64,000 nucleotides of DNA from Sinohyriopsis cumingii (taxonomy: Eukaryota; Mollusca; Bivalvia; Unionida; Unionidae). Under the pieces are notes generated by a model. It ran no database searches. It was given only the letters and a program-made list of their open reading frames with translations, and was not told the DNA's origin. The DNA lies in contig CM068841.1 in assembly GCA_028554795.2 (NCBI GenBank), positions 26,469,308 to 26,533,307 on the forward strand. Reading direction: 5' to 3'. A program made the translations under genes and the position numbers. The first letter of the stretch is position 1, and each line of letters starts with the position of its first letter. Shown one piece after another: positions 47,065 to 61,436 of this stretch.

Positions 47065-47289
47065 TCCACGTTATTTTCACTATTGCTATCTGCGCAAATT
47101 TACATGAATTTCAGTATCGTTATATGAACGATACATTCAAATTAGCATGCAATTCAATATGGTTATATGAAAGATACATTCAAATTTACATGCTTTTCAA
47201 TGTCGTTATATGAACGATACATTAAAGAATGTTTATATTGGGGTGTAGATCATATAGTTTTTTTTTTGTTGATCTGTGATAGGACTTAA

Positions 47290-47572
47290 TTCACGTTTGT
47301 TTGAAATTCCATTTGTTAACATCATGTTTGTTAAATTCATGTTCGAATTTTTTTTCTCGTTGAGTTAATTCTTGTTGATAGTTCCATGTTTGGAACTTTA
47401 TAATTTTCCTTATCTTTTTGTTTATAATTGTGTCAGATTTGTTAATATTTAATTTGCGTTTATAAATAAACATCTTATAAACGCAGTTGCTTTTGGTGTC
47501 TTCCCTAATCCAATCCCAACCCGGTTTCATCTTGACAATTATAATCAATGATGATCTTGTCATTGACCACAC
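47290..47572 (-). mobile_element. Possible LINE protein fragment
   Basis: A 93-codon minus-strand frame with WDWIREDTKS followed by Lys/Asn-rich helix resembles the start of the L1/Tx1 reverse transcriptase region. Weak evidence. Confidence 0.25.
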
Positions 47573-47900
47573 TGATTCTGATAAACAAAATAATATGAAA
47601 GCTCTTCAAGCAATCACACAGAAAATACAACACGTAGAAAGACCGCTATAAAAAAAAAACACACCACAACGAATTAAATTAACTAATCTTGATACAGGTT
47701 GAGATAAAGGATTTTATTTCTATGTCAGCTGCAGGAAAATATTTTCCTACTAATCCCAATTCAGTGTAACGTGCCACAAATAGTATTTCTATTCAGTGTA
47801 ACGTGCCGCAAATAGTATTTCTAAATCAGCTGTCAAAAGTTTTACGAAAAAATAAAATTTAACTATCCAGTAACGTAATGTATTTTTTTTTTCAGCTACT

Positions 47901-48161
47901 ACGAATATCAGAGGGTGGCCGAGTGGTCTAAAGCACTCTCCATTACAGATCACTGCCATCTCACCTATCTGCGTAGGTTTGAGTCTCACATTCAGTCAAT
48001 GTGGGTATGTGGGAACACTTGCCAGTAGCTTCTCGATGGTCGGCGGTTCTTTTTGCTGTTTTCCCAGGTTCTTCCTCCACCATTAATACTGGCCACCATG
48101 TATAGCATATCGTGTGCTGAAAAATGGCATTAAACCCAACAACAACAACAACGAATATCAG
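47901..48161 (+). mobile_element. tRNA-derived SINE, copy 1
   Basis: Body from 47,912 to about 48,150. A tRNA-like head has an A box in GGCCGAGTGGTCTAAAGC and a degenerate B box GGTTTGAGTCTC, as in a Leu/Ser-type tRNA. A shared body ends with GGCATTAAACCC and an (AAC)n tail. It is flanked by the direct repeat ACGAATATCAG (47,901 and 48,151), a clear target duplication. Same family as copies 2 and 3. Confidence 0.9.
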
Positions 48162-48779
48162 GAATTCACAATTTATACATTGCCCCGGCAATGTGTCAAT
48201 CTTGGACATGTACACAATTTTAAGCGAGCGTATACTGATAGACTGGCTGTTTAAAAATCACGCAATGTACTGCCTAGTAATTTTCCATTGAGGTCAGCAT
48301 GGATCAGAGTGTGGGGAAAATCACGCAGTATACACGTGATAGTAATTTTCCGGTGCCAGTAGTTTTCCACTGAGGTCAGAATGTACGAGGGTATGAGAAA
48401 ATCAAGCAGTGTACATGTGATAGTAATTTTTGAGTAAACAGTAACCAGTGCCAGTACTTTTACACTGAGGTCAGCGTGAAATAGTAACCGGTGCTCCAAC
48501 CAGACTTGCATACAGGCCTCGGATTGGCCCTCGGATAGTTAATGAGTCAACATTGCTGAGCTAAAAACAGCATTTGTTTGCTCCCATTTTGCAAAACGAG
48601 CCTTGTATATTTTTCTCAGGAAAAACTCCCCCTCTGCCACCACATGCCTTTGTTCACACACCACCACCCCCACCACCCTTCCGCTGCTACTGGGGTTCAG
48701 ACTGCATTATTAAGATCTGCTGTTTGTTTCTGGCAACCGATGGAAAAGGTCATGGTTGTTAAGACTGTGCATATCTTTA

Positions 48780-49095
48780 TACAAACAGGAAAAGGTACCG
48801 CAAGGAGATAAATATCTGTCCAACCCATCAAAGATCACATAGACACCATGCAAGAAGTTAAATACCACAGTCCAACAAATCACTGTTTCACATAGACACC
48901 AGGCAAGGTGTTAAATACCTCAGTCCTACCATTTATTACATCACACAGAGATCAACCAAGGAGTAACATATCTCAGACCCACTACTATATCACATAGACA
49001 TCAACCAAAGAGTTACATATTTAAATCAGACTAACTACTATATCACATAAACATCAACCAAGGAGTTACATATCTCAGTCAGACCCACTACTATA
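48780..49095. repeat. Minisatellite, ~50 bp unit, left part
   Basis: Units containing CACATAGACATCAACCAAGG and AGTTACATATCTCAG. The array resumes at 50,537 after the THAP element. Confidence 0.8.
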
Positions 49096-49193
49096 GACCA
49101 TTCTCAGAATGTATTCATGTATTCATGTGACCGTGGGTCAACAAATCCAAAACGAGGCTAAGATAGGCACCAGCTTCATTTTACCTTGCATCC

Positions 49194-50362
<1,169 letters not shown>

Positions 50363-50536
50363 ACTGCTGGAGACACCCGTGATGAAATTCTCAACGAATG
50401 TACAAGAAATATCTGGCAAACAGCTCAGATCGTTACTCGATGTACAGTAGGACGCCATATTTTTTTCTCATTCTGCCTGTCTTAGCCTCCTTTTCGCGAT
50501 ACATTAATATTCATAAGGATCTCATTAAGAATGGTC

Positions 50537-50660
50537 AATATCACATAGATATCAACCAAGGAGTTACATATATCAGTGGGACACACTACTTTATCATATA
50601 GACATCAACCAAGGAGTTACACAGCTCAGTCAGACCCACTACTATATCACATAGTTTTGT
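50537..50660. repeat. Minisatellite, ~50 bp unit, right part
   Basis: Same units as 48,780-49,095 (CATCAACCAAGGAGTTACA), continuing on the far side of the transposon. Confidence 0.8.
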
Positions 50661-50794
50661 AACTGTTAGCTGGTGTCTAAGTGCTAATATATGATGCACT
50701 GGGTAGCTTTCAGTCACGATTCATATGATGACAAAAGGAGATTCTAAAAAGGCAGTGGCTAATAAACCATGACCTATTGAAGTGAGGATTATTA

Positions 50795-51665
50795 CGAGTA
50801 TGGGTCTTACACTAAGTAACAGAAAGGAGCGAAAATCAACAAATTTTGTAAAATTTAACAATTTATTTTCCTTAAATAAAACATGGAAATTTAAAAAAGT
50901 TTTACACTATTGCAAATTAAATCTCAAATAATCTAAAAATAATGTACTAATTCAATTCCGGTGGAGTTCCAAATTAGATTGATTGCTGAATGGGTTCATG
51001 CGCCTGTAGTGTCCTATAATCTGAAAACGTGCCTGCAGTCTTTTAATGAATCTCAATAAAAATAATCCAAGCTGTCCTTTTCTGAATTTACTGTAATTCC
51101 AAGTTAATATTTCTATCCAAGAATATTACTAAAGAGCGCTTTTTATTTCCAGAAATAAATAATTTGAATAAATGATTTCACCCAAATAAAATACCGAACA
51201 GATCAATAAGATTGATTTTGCATGAGATGTAAAAACGAGAATAGTTTTTAAAGTAACCATGATTATATATTTTTTTAACAATAAGGCACAAAATAAGAGC
51301 CAGGATGTGGGACAAACGCTCATTTCTCGAACAACCAAAGTTGTAAACAAATAAGGTCCGTTACTAAAATTATAAAAAGGAATGTGGTAAATATTAGGTA
51401 GGCTACGTATTTTTATGGAGAATGCCAATGTTCTTGCCTTAGATCCACATAAATATATTCATCTTTATTCATAATGATCTTAGTATTTAGCTCAAACTGA
51501 TAGGGAGTATAAACTATGTATTATTTGCTGAAATATTGATGGGCTTTAATTAGGTACACAATGAACCTGACTTTGGACATGGTCAAGTCTAAAACTCAAA
51601 CATATGTACCATAGTCATGGAGGAACAAACCTAACGAAACCAATTAAATATATAAAACACCTCCC
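50795..51665. repeat. ~950-bp duplication, copy 1
   Basis: Begins near CTAAGTAACAGAAAGGAGCG and runs to about 51,665. It can be followed line by line in the block that starts near 51,745. No gene is recognised in it. Confidence 0.7.
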
Positions 51666-51739
51666 CTCATAAAAAGAAAGATTTATACGTTAAGGCCTTC
51701 TTTTAACTATCATCACCATGTCATACTGAAGCGAGTATA

Positions 51740-52585
51740 ATTACTAATGTAAAGTCTTATATTAAGTAACAGAGAAGAGCGAAGACCAACAAGTTTTGTA
51801 TAATTCAACACAAATTATTTTCTTTGAATACAATGTTAAAATTTTAAAAAGAACTTACAGTATTGCGAATTCAATCACAAGTAGTCTAAAAGGTTATATC
51901 TCCTGTCATATCCCATTAAAATCCAGTGGTTTTCCAAATAAGATCCAACACTGACTGTGTTTGTTTGCCTGTAGTGGCCTGTGATGTGGAGATAATCTAA
52001 CAGCTTTTAATGAATACAATAATATAATCCAAGATGTTCTTTTCTGAATTCACTGTAATTTTAAGTTAATTTTTCTGTCCAAGAATATCATTAAAGAGCT
52101 CTTTGTATTTTCAGAGAATAATAATTTAAATAAATTATTTCACCCAAATCAAATACCAAACACAAGAATAAGACTGATTCTGTCTAAAGGTGTTATAGTA
52201 AAACTGAATCATTTTTTAAGTAAATAAGATTTTAAGACAAAAGAAGAGCCAGGACGCCGGTCAAAATTTTATTTCTAGAACAATCTATGTTGTAGGCCGA
52301 TAAGATACATTACTAGCAATATAAGCATTAAGTAGGCTATGTATTTTTATGGGGAATACCAATGTTCTATACTCAGACCCAAATAAATAGCTTTACCTTT
52401 ATTGATAATGATCTTAATATTTAACCCATACTGCTAGTGAAATATTATGTATTCTTTGTTTAATGAATGACGGGCTCTAGTTAGGTACACAATGAACTTG
52501 ATTTTGAACAAGGTCAAACTCAAAATACAATTATATGTACTGTATAATCATGGATAAAGAAAACTTACAACAACACAGTTTAGAT
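51740..52585. repeat. ~950-bp duplication, copy 2
   Basis: Begins near TTAAGTAACAGAGAAGAGCG. The same landmarks occur in the same order, for example AATCCAAG...CTTTTCTGAATT and TAGGTACACAATGAAC. Diverged by substitutions and small indels. Confidence 0.7.
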
Positions 52586-55500
52586 ATACATACCAGGGTC
52601 TTTTAAATATAAATAACTAGCATATTAATAACGTACAAAGATCTGTCGTTGCCTGTTTCGGTTATGACAAATGGAAGTGAGTAAGGCAGTATAAACGATA
52701 AAATTCAGAAGATGAGATAGGGTCATGCAAAGCGCAGAATACTCGTGCTGAAATGGTACTGTTTGTCGTGTTTGGTACAAGTTTATAATATAATCTGACC
52801 TTCACATTCAAACAAAACATTTTCCACTATACCAATATTCTCTTAATTGGAATTTCAGATTTAGCACTTCAAAATGCCTCCGATTTAAAGCATGTGGTAA
52901 CCAAGACTACGAACCGGAACACGTTTATTTACTTTGAAGATACAATTAATTGTAAGCCAAACAATGCCAATCGTTCAGTCGGTAAATGAAAAGTACAGAA
53001 TTCCTATCTTGTATGATTACGTTACGAGAGAGATTTACCGACACAGCAGGCATCACATTTGCTTGTTTTGGCATTAGTGGGTTTGCTATTTATATTGGCG
53101 ATTCAAGGTCTAAACAACTCATCATGCAGAATAATAGTTTCAATATATGTTATTGCCCGTTTATTTTATGGTCAATAGTGTTGGCTGATACGTTTCAATT
53201 GTCATTTGTCAATGAACGTCTGAGAATTGGATGTAATTAATACAACTGACATTAGGATTATCCTGATAATCCGTCTCTTCATAACATGTGTACTCAGTTT
53301 GTTTACTGTTTTGTGCTCTACATTTCTGTTTTACTGTTGTTACAGGTTATTTATCAGAATTCGGAACAGAATTCTTCACTGCGTCGGTATTAAGAATCGG
53401 GTTTACGTTGAATTTAAACGAATCTTTGGATTTCTGTAATTTCTTCTTATTTCCAACGATACTGTCCATTTTATGACCTGTCACTTGGTAACAAAATGTA
53501 CCGTCACCACCGAACGTATAAATGTAGTCTTGAAGCGGATAAATACCGACGGCATCATGCTATAATGTTTCTATCCAGGTTGTCTCTTCTAAAACAAATG
53601 CTAACATGATAAACCTTAAAACAGATTTTCTGTTTTGAACTTGTGTAAAGGAGAGTCAGATTATATGACTCCTTTTGAAATCACTCTTGGAATTCCTTTT
53701 CTAAGAATCCGTTATTAATTTGCATAAAAATACAGGACAAATCCTTCTTTTGACTTTTTAATTTGAAAATAACACCATGTTTTTGTTTGCAGTGACGTGA
53801 TAATTTTCATAATCACTTCAGTCTCCTTTATTTCGAGTAGTACTTTACATCATTTTTTTCTTTCCCATGACGTAACTCCAATCACAGTGTGGTGGAATGT
53901 TAACATGGCTACCTAAATTGTTTATGTTAATGCTGTTGTAGTTAGGCTTAAAAACTTGTTCACATTGTAAAGGTATATTATATTCAGATAATTTTCTTAT
54001 TTGAAAATAAACATGAAACGCTAAACAGAGTCAAAGAACTCTAGCACGCATCCATGTGTGACATACCAGTAGGAATCCCAAAATCAATTGTTGCCAAACA
54101 CAGTGCACAATTGTATTGTGTCTGCCAAAGTCTCATGCAAAACTGTTTGTTGCATCTGTCCATAGAGTTGTCCAAGTCAAATTTTAAAGTTTAGATATAC
54201 AAATGCGAAAGGTATAGTTTCGTGTAGCAAATTTTTATTTCGTTAAATATATGTGAAATTTGCGGGTCAACCGGAATATAGTTAACCTCCGTAGCTGAAC
54301 ATGGGTAAGGTGGTATACTAGTAAGCTATTTGTGCGGTGTGGGTGTGGTTTTCTCTGGCCTTTTTATATTATAACAAAAAATTCAGTTCATTACATTAAA
54401 TCTGTATTGTATTTATTTCAAACTAAAGTCTAATGTTTTTATAATGGAGTCCGGCAACATTATCTAGAATCTAGAAATGCAAGATTGTAGTTAGATTTTA
54501 ATCCAATATCAATTGTTTTGATTCAAACAGATTAAATGGAATATACTTAAACCGGATTGTTGAATCGCTATAGATTATTCTTGTAAACTTTAGGAGAAAT
54601 TAAAAGTTGTATTGCACAAGCAGCCGAAAGGAAACGTGTGTATTTATCTACACAAGAAAGCAATTTATTTCTTCATTTATATTGCACTTTTTAAATCTTC
54701 ATTTCATCAGGGCTACGCCTGATTCGATGTTATCATACCGTACTATAATCAGAATATCCGCATCTTTTCTGAAATATTGGAGCATATTTATCGTCCTGCT
54801 TATCAAACTTGTTATGTACTAAATGTTTTTTATTTTATTTATGGCGTCTTTCCATGCTTTTGAAATTTTGGAAACTACTGAGTGTTCATTGCCACAAATA
54901 AAGCATACGATGATCTCTATTAATTTCAGTCAGTTTTCAAATAGCACGAGCAGATTTAATTTTTTTTAGTGTTTAGTATTTATTAAATTATTGGCGAAGA
55001 CTGTGTCAGATTTTAAAATAAACGCTTAATTATCTATAATGTAACTTTGGTCATACATACATACGTACATGCATGCATACATACACACATACATACATAC
55101 ATACATACATATAAATTATATAGATATAAATGTATAGAAATATAAATTTAACAATGGTTATACTAAGCTGCTCTTTTCAATTAAGTTTTCCTGACGTTTG
55201 GGGAGTTGTCTCTCTTTGGTTCTTGTATACTCGAATCTGAATACTAACGTCTGAAATTATTTATTTAGTACATGTCTGTGTTACTTTATGTCAACTGTTC
55301 AGTTGGTAGATTAATATATATGTGCTCCATTCGAGATATACATGTTTATATTTGTATCTGACAGTCATGGTCCTTGATATTGAATGCAAGTTGATTTTCA
55401 AAGCAATCAGTGTTTTTACGCTTCATTGGCAAATAAAACAATGAAGACGATAATTGTTCAAAACCATTTCTCGTGCAAAGTTTGTAATGCATGCCAGTAT

Positions 55501-56259
55501 GACATTTCAAAGTGTCTTCCATTTGCACAATTACGAACCCTTGCAGCTTTTGAAACTTAATTTAATGTTCCCTGCATGCTTCTTTTGTGCTTAGCAATTA
55601 TACCATACATGTTGCAAAACGTATTGTGTCGATTATGGAAACAGCAGAGGAGGGTGGGCAGTCACCCATTTGTTTGGGACGACGCTATGCAGTTCGTTAC
55701 TGCGTTACTGTGTGAAGCTGAATATAGGAAAATAGGCAACAAATAGTATCCGTCTGATTAAAATCAGATATATATTGTCCTACGTGAAACTCAGACATCG
55801 ATTGCTTTGAATTCTTGTTCTGGTGGCCTGTCTTATTACCGGAACCGCTAATTTCATCAGTCATTTAGATGAAGTCTTATATCTTCGCGTTTGGGAGGCT
55901 GAGAACTTGGGCTGAATAAACATCAGTGTGTTACTTTCCGATTTCTGAAAGCTGCATTTCCATTGGCTAATTCAAAGGTCACTAGAACATGACCCCTAAG
56001 CATCTTCATAAGCCAAGGTTCCGATATGTTAACCCTATCTACACCTTGGCGGATCAAGCAGATATATAGTGTTTTGTCCTAGCGACATCTAGTGGATTTC
56101 ACGAGTTGACTCCCTTAGTATGCAATGCCAACTAACCAATATCGTGTAAAGCGGTGCATTATACAGCGGCCGAAAATGGTGGAGGCAATTGACTTCAAAT
56201 GGATATTTTGCAAATTTAACATTGAAAGTATGAGTACGTGTCAGAGAGAATCCATTATA
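52586..56259. other. No recognisable gene
   Basis: AT-rich sequence with only short open frames that match nothing I know. An (ATAC)n-type run lies at about 55,050-55,110. Confidence 0.4.
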
Positions 56260-56260
56260 G

Positions 56261-56517
56261 ATGTATTTGGGGCCCCGAATTGCCTAGTGGTCTAAAGCGC
56301 TCTCCGTTACGGATCACTGCCATCTCACCTCTGTCTGCGTGGGTTCGAGTCTCGGATTCTGTCAATGTGGGTATGTGAGAAAGCTTGTCAGTAGCTTCTC
56401 GTCGGTCGGTGGTTCTTTCTGGGGGTTTTCCCGTTTCTTCCTCCACCATTAATGCTGGCCGCCATGTATAGCCTAAAATGGCATTAAACCCTACAACAAC
56501 AACAACATATGTATTTG
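56261..56517 (+). mobile_element. tRNA-derived SINE, copy 2
   Basis: Head CCTAGTGGTCTAAAGCGC and B box GGGTTCGAGTCTC, the same body as copy 1, GGCATTAAACCC and an (AAC)n tail. The direct repeat ATGTATTTG at 56,261-56,269 and 56,509-56,517 is the target duplication. Confidence 0.9.
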
Positions 56518-57639
56518 AGTGATATGTATTTGTATGGGAAAATTTTGTTGTGAGTCCATCCAAGCTGTGTGTTCTCCTTGTCTTGATCAAGTAAGAACAG
56601 TGTCCAAATTTGAACAACTTAATTTTGATTGAATGCGGTGGCTTACCGCGCATCCAATGAAATACACAGACGCACAGAAAATCCTGCTCCATCCACATAG
56701 GTGTAGATCGGTTTAACATACCGGTTCTTTGACTAGAGAAGATGGACCCCTAAGCAGTCACTGGCAGATCTTCAGGCAGGACAGTGGAGATTTTAATCAG
56801 ACTGCAAACAGTGTTCTTATATTAGCAGGTATGATTATATTATTACACTGGCAAATCGAGTGTTTCAGCACGCGCATCAGTCTGATTCCCATCAAATCGT
56901 TGTGAGCATAAACTTGTGATACAAATAATATGTAAATGATCTCGCAATAAAATGATTTTAATGATAGCAGCAAGTTCATAGTATGTGAATTTAAATGATG
57001 ATATCTTGATATGAATAAATAGCCTAACGTTTACACAAGCACACTGGAACAATATTATTCTCACCATGAACACGCAATCTGAGCACAGAATTGAGATGAT
57101 AGATGGCGTAATTTGCGTAAAATGAGTGCTCATGGAAGTTTTCAGATGACATCTTCATGACGTTATATGTATATAAAGATGACGTGTTTGCATCAAAATG
57201 ACGAGTTACCTATTGTAATGTACTGACATATGTATGTAGGCATAATGAAAACTGTATATATTCATGTTGTTTTAATGACATGATGTCACAATATAGCAAC
57301 CTAAGAACGTAAATTTGTCATGTCTGCAAATTCGTGTATACAAGCTGTAAATTGTAACTTCTTTTAGCTAACATAAATAAATGTCTTCATCTCGTAATGT
57401 CTCGTCAGAATTTCCATAGAAATGTCTCGTCAGAACTTTCATAGAAATGTCTCGTCAGAACTTCCATACTTGATAGATCTCCAACAATTTGTAGTCATTT
57501 TTGAAACTCTGTGACAATATTGTGACGAACAATCGATATAAACATCTTGAAGAACGGTATTTGTGATCAAATGTATAAACACAAAAGTTGTTTGCTAAGC
57601 ATGATACTAATGAAGATGAAGACAGTTACCTCTTTATTT

Positions 57640-57642
<3 letters not shown>
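56518..57642. other. No recognisable gene
   Basis: AT-rich. A short triplicated phrase (AATGTCTCGTCAGAA) occurs at 57,397-57,460. Nothing else is seen. Confidence 0.4.
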
Positions 57643-57705
<63 letters not shown>

Positions 57706-57714
57706 GGGGGGGGG
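57643..57714. repeat. (AT)n microsatellite ending in a G10 run
   Basis: Simple repeat followed by ten consecutive G. Confidence 0.95.
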
Positions 57715-59444
57715 CGTGTGACCAACATACACCTAGTTTGTTTGTCTCATATATGTATACGACAAAATATATGTAGGTTGATATCATTAGTAACACTTGG
57801 CAAAGAAAATTAACCGCACAAACCAACTGAAAATTTTCCAAATGAGTTTTCTTTTCCAGCTGTCAATGCGGATTGATGATAAATATTACGAATTCCCACT
57901 CTACAGGGTGTAAATTTAGACAGAGGAGCACAAAGAAGAGACATAACTTTTGCACCCTCTACCCCTCTCTAAAGATATGGTCAGCTAGATTGACATCTCC
58001 CCTACACAGACAGAGACAAACACCGACATCCATCCACCCACCCATCAGTTTCCAGGAAAGTAGACTTTAGGTGTCCAGGTTAAGCCGGTCAGGGCACTGT
58101 GTCACGGGCGGTCAATGACTCGATAACAAAGTCACGTGCTCGGGAAAACGACTGGTTCTGCGAATATGACCATTGATTTTCATTGCCTTACAAATCTAGC
58201 CCAAAGCTGGTAACCTTCAAGGCAAAAACCAGTCACCAATGTAATTGATTCACGCAATTTATCCATAGGCCAATAACACTCTTCATTGGTTTGTTTCATT
58301 TCTTATAATAGCTATATAACTCAAATTGTTAAAACTACCTTAAAACACACACACAAACACACAGAGAGTTTTAGCGTAAAAGATTACGATTATCACCATT
58401 GGATCAACACCAAAGACGGTTTATCATGGTTTATCACATTCGACCTCCTTTTTTTTCTTTTTTATTTTTCTTTTTTTTTTCTTGTAGTTTATTTTATCAG
58501 TAATGAAAACATGTCTTTAGGTGATTCTGATGTGTAAGCAGACAACATGAAACAACAAGACACACTTCCTTTATCAATGTTCAAGACACTGAAGCAGGTC
58601 TAAACAAAGACTTACAGCATATGAATGACTGGCATCCGACTTACTACATGTGAATCAACCTGAAAGAATAAAAAGTAATGTTACTGAATCCAGAGAATAC
58701 GTTATAAAGTAATGCTAACGAACTGAACGGATTACGTAATGAAGTTAACTTTGGTTATGCGGGCAATTGAAAACTATTTAGACTTCATATGGATAAACCT
58801 TTATCTTGGTCCATTCATATATAAAATTTAAATATGCTAGTATTTCATCCATACTTGTGTTGTTCTTTTGAATAAGGGACTAATTTCACGTAAACAAATT
58901 TGTATAAAAATTATATGCTTCGTTGGATTGAATATGCTTGTACGATTGGTGCATCGCGTGCAACAAAGCGAAGAAGAAGAAAAAACATTAGGTTTCTAAA
59001 CTGAAAATGAAGGCGTCATATTCAAGTCTCTATGCTGATTTTCGTACAGCATCCAATTGCTTGTTTAATGATGTTAAATCTACTTTCTGTCAAAAATAAA
59101 ATCACATAACACACGCCTCCAGAATACAAGAAAGAAAGCTTTAAATTAATTACTCTCCACTTCACATGACGTAAATTTCACCGGTACTACAAGAAAAATC
59201 ACAGTAACAAAAACTGACGTTTTCAAGAAAAGTATTCAGTTTTCGGAGTGTAAGTTATGGAATTCTCTACCGACTAAATATGAAAGTTCAAAGCATTTAG
59301 GATAGGTTTAAGAAAAGGTGCCACCAATATCTTCTGGAATATCAATCTATTTGGAAGTCCTCTGAGCTTCTCGCATGAATTTGAAGGTTAACTGAGTTTC
59401 CCGTATGAACTGTAAACCGTATTTATTACAAAAATGATTTGTTA

Positions 59445-59493
<49 letters not shown>

Positions 59494-61169
59494 TGTGTAC
59501 CCTTTTGAAATACATTATTATTACGACTACTACTACCGCCTTCTTTTAGTATTATTAGACAGGGTTTGTCGATGTCCATTACAGTTATTTTAACATTGTT
59601 TATCACCTCTTTGGTGGGTGGGGAGGCGGTTCATGGGAAGTATAGCATGACACAATGAACAAATGGAAAATGTGCATGGTCATAGTGCCTCGTTCGAAAT
59701 TTTTAGCTGTATCAAACCAATTCCAACCCGTCCTGAGCGAAACAACACGGGTTCTTTTGCTTCGCGTAACTCCAGGACAAGTCATAATCTAGGACTAAAA
59801 TTAGTTTGGTGAAAGAAAGAAAGAAAAAAATGGGTGCGGCCGTAAGACCACTGATCTCTTTCGCGTTCTACGACTTCCACTTGCGTTTAAAGCTGAAAGA
59901 TCGCTTTTTTTCTACTAATGATACTAATAATTAATTCAGATAATTACACAAAACATATTCCAAAATATAAGTAAACTCAACTGTGCACGTGTCTTGTTAA
60001 GGTATACATTTATGTATTGGTATTGCGTAAATATGTCTTGTTTAGTGTAATTTATGTCTAATAATTTTCGCCTCCTGGAAAGTTAATTGGACAAGATCGT
60101 TCATGAGTGGTCATCATCACCCAGTTAGAGTTGTACTTCAATAATTATATATCTGAGCAGATTAGACGGCGAATATGCATTTGTAACGCACCTCTCTTCG
60201 TAAAGGGTGTGGGTTGATTGACGGATTGTACCTGCTTTCAATGTGTCCGCTTTATTCGGTTCTCGTTATCTAGGAGATGATCGCCCTCAGAGTTATTGCC
60301 CGGATCGAGTAAACTTATAGGTAGAATAAATAGAGATCTGAGCAGACATATAGAACAGAATGACTCGAGCCCCCTACATAAAAAATCAAAATGTAATCAA
60401 TTATATAAACAATGGTGATAATACAATACATTAGGAAGATACACTTCTTTTTGGAATAAATCTTTCACCGAATTTCAAAATACAAATATATTTATAAAAA
60501 TAACCGATCGATTTTACTGATAGAATTAGTTCATCATACGCTCGAGTGAAGAATCGAAGTCATTGCCTTGTACAATTGCATAACCTGCTTAGCTCCAGTT
60601 CTCTCCAATTTCACTTTAGCTGTTCTCTGTCCTTTTGCATTTTGCATTTCCTTTTCTCTCCCAATCTTTCTACTGTCTCGCCTCCTTTCGGACCTCAAAC
60701 TTTGTGTGGGTAGGTGGATATGTAGGTATGTAGATACACATATACTTGGATACGTCAGTGCGTTGGTACATCTGAGGATACGTCTGGGAATACGTCTGAA
60801 GAGTATTTTTCCCTTTGAAAACAAACAGAGAACAACCTAATTTTTCCGTCGGTTATCCTACTGGGAATAGATCATTACTGCCCTCTCGTTTTCAGATCTT
60901 ACTATCGATATTGAAACAGATACCAAAGGCTATTAGTCGGCCCCAGCATGGCAGACCAAAACAATCCTAGTTTCATAAGATGAATGTACTTACTAATGGC
61001 TAATTCCTCACTTCGCATTAACACACGAGACATAACAGTTCAGTTCTAGTCTCAAGTATACAATTGAATGAATGAAAATCATTACATGTTTTCACTACTC
61101 TATTTCAGTGAATGCACACATTCACATCAAGTTTTTATCATACGTGAAATCACGCTGCACGGTTTAACA
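57715..61169. other. No recognisable gene
   Basis: AT-rich with short open frames only. A (GA)n run lies at 59,456-59,490. Nothing supports a gene. Confidence 0.4.
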
Positions 61170-61436
61170 ACGTAAAGTAGGGCCCCGAGTGGCCGAGTGG
61201 TCTTAAGCGCTCACCGTTCCGGATAACTGCCATCTCACCTCTGTCTGCGTGGGTTCGAGTCCAAGGCTCGGCTAGCGTGGGTACGTGGGAAAGCCTGCCA
61301 GTAGCTTCTCGTGGGTCGGTGGTTCTTCCCTGGGTTTTCCAGGGTTCTTCCTCCACGAGTTATACTGGCCGCCATGTATAGCCTATCTTGTGCTGAAAAA
61401 TGGCGTTAAACCCTAGAACAACAACAACAACGTAAA
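61167..61436 (+). mobile_element. tRNA-derived SINE, copy 3
   Basis: Head GAGTGGCCGAGTGGTCTTAA, B box GGGTTCGAGTCC, the same body and GGCGTTAAACCC before the (AAC)n tail. The direct repeat AACAACGTAAA lies on both sides (about 61,167 and 61,426). The B box is closest to consensus among the three copies. Confidence 0.9.

Noticed and set aside
46953..47213. Open frames rich in IYIYIY (also near 43.8, 49.9 and 57.6 kb)
   Set aside because: They read through (AT)n/(GT)n microsatellites.
47911..47995. tRNA gene candidate with A and B boxes
   Set aside because: Part of a SINE with a long body, an (AAC)n tail and a target duplication; the cloverleaf is degenerate.
52986..53240. 84-codon open frame with hydrophobic segments
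   Set aside because: No family, no context and no signals; compatible with chance in AT-rich DNA.
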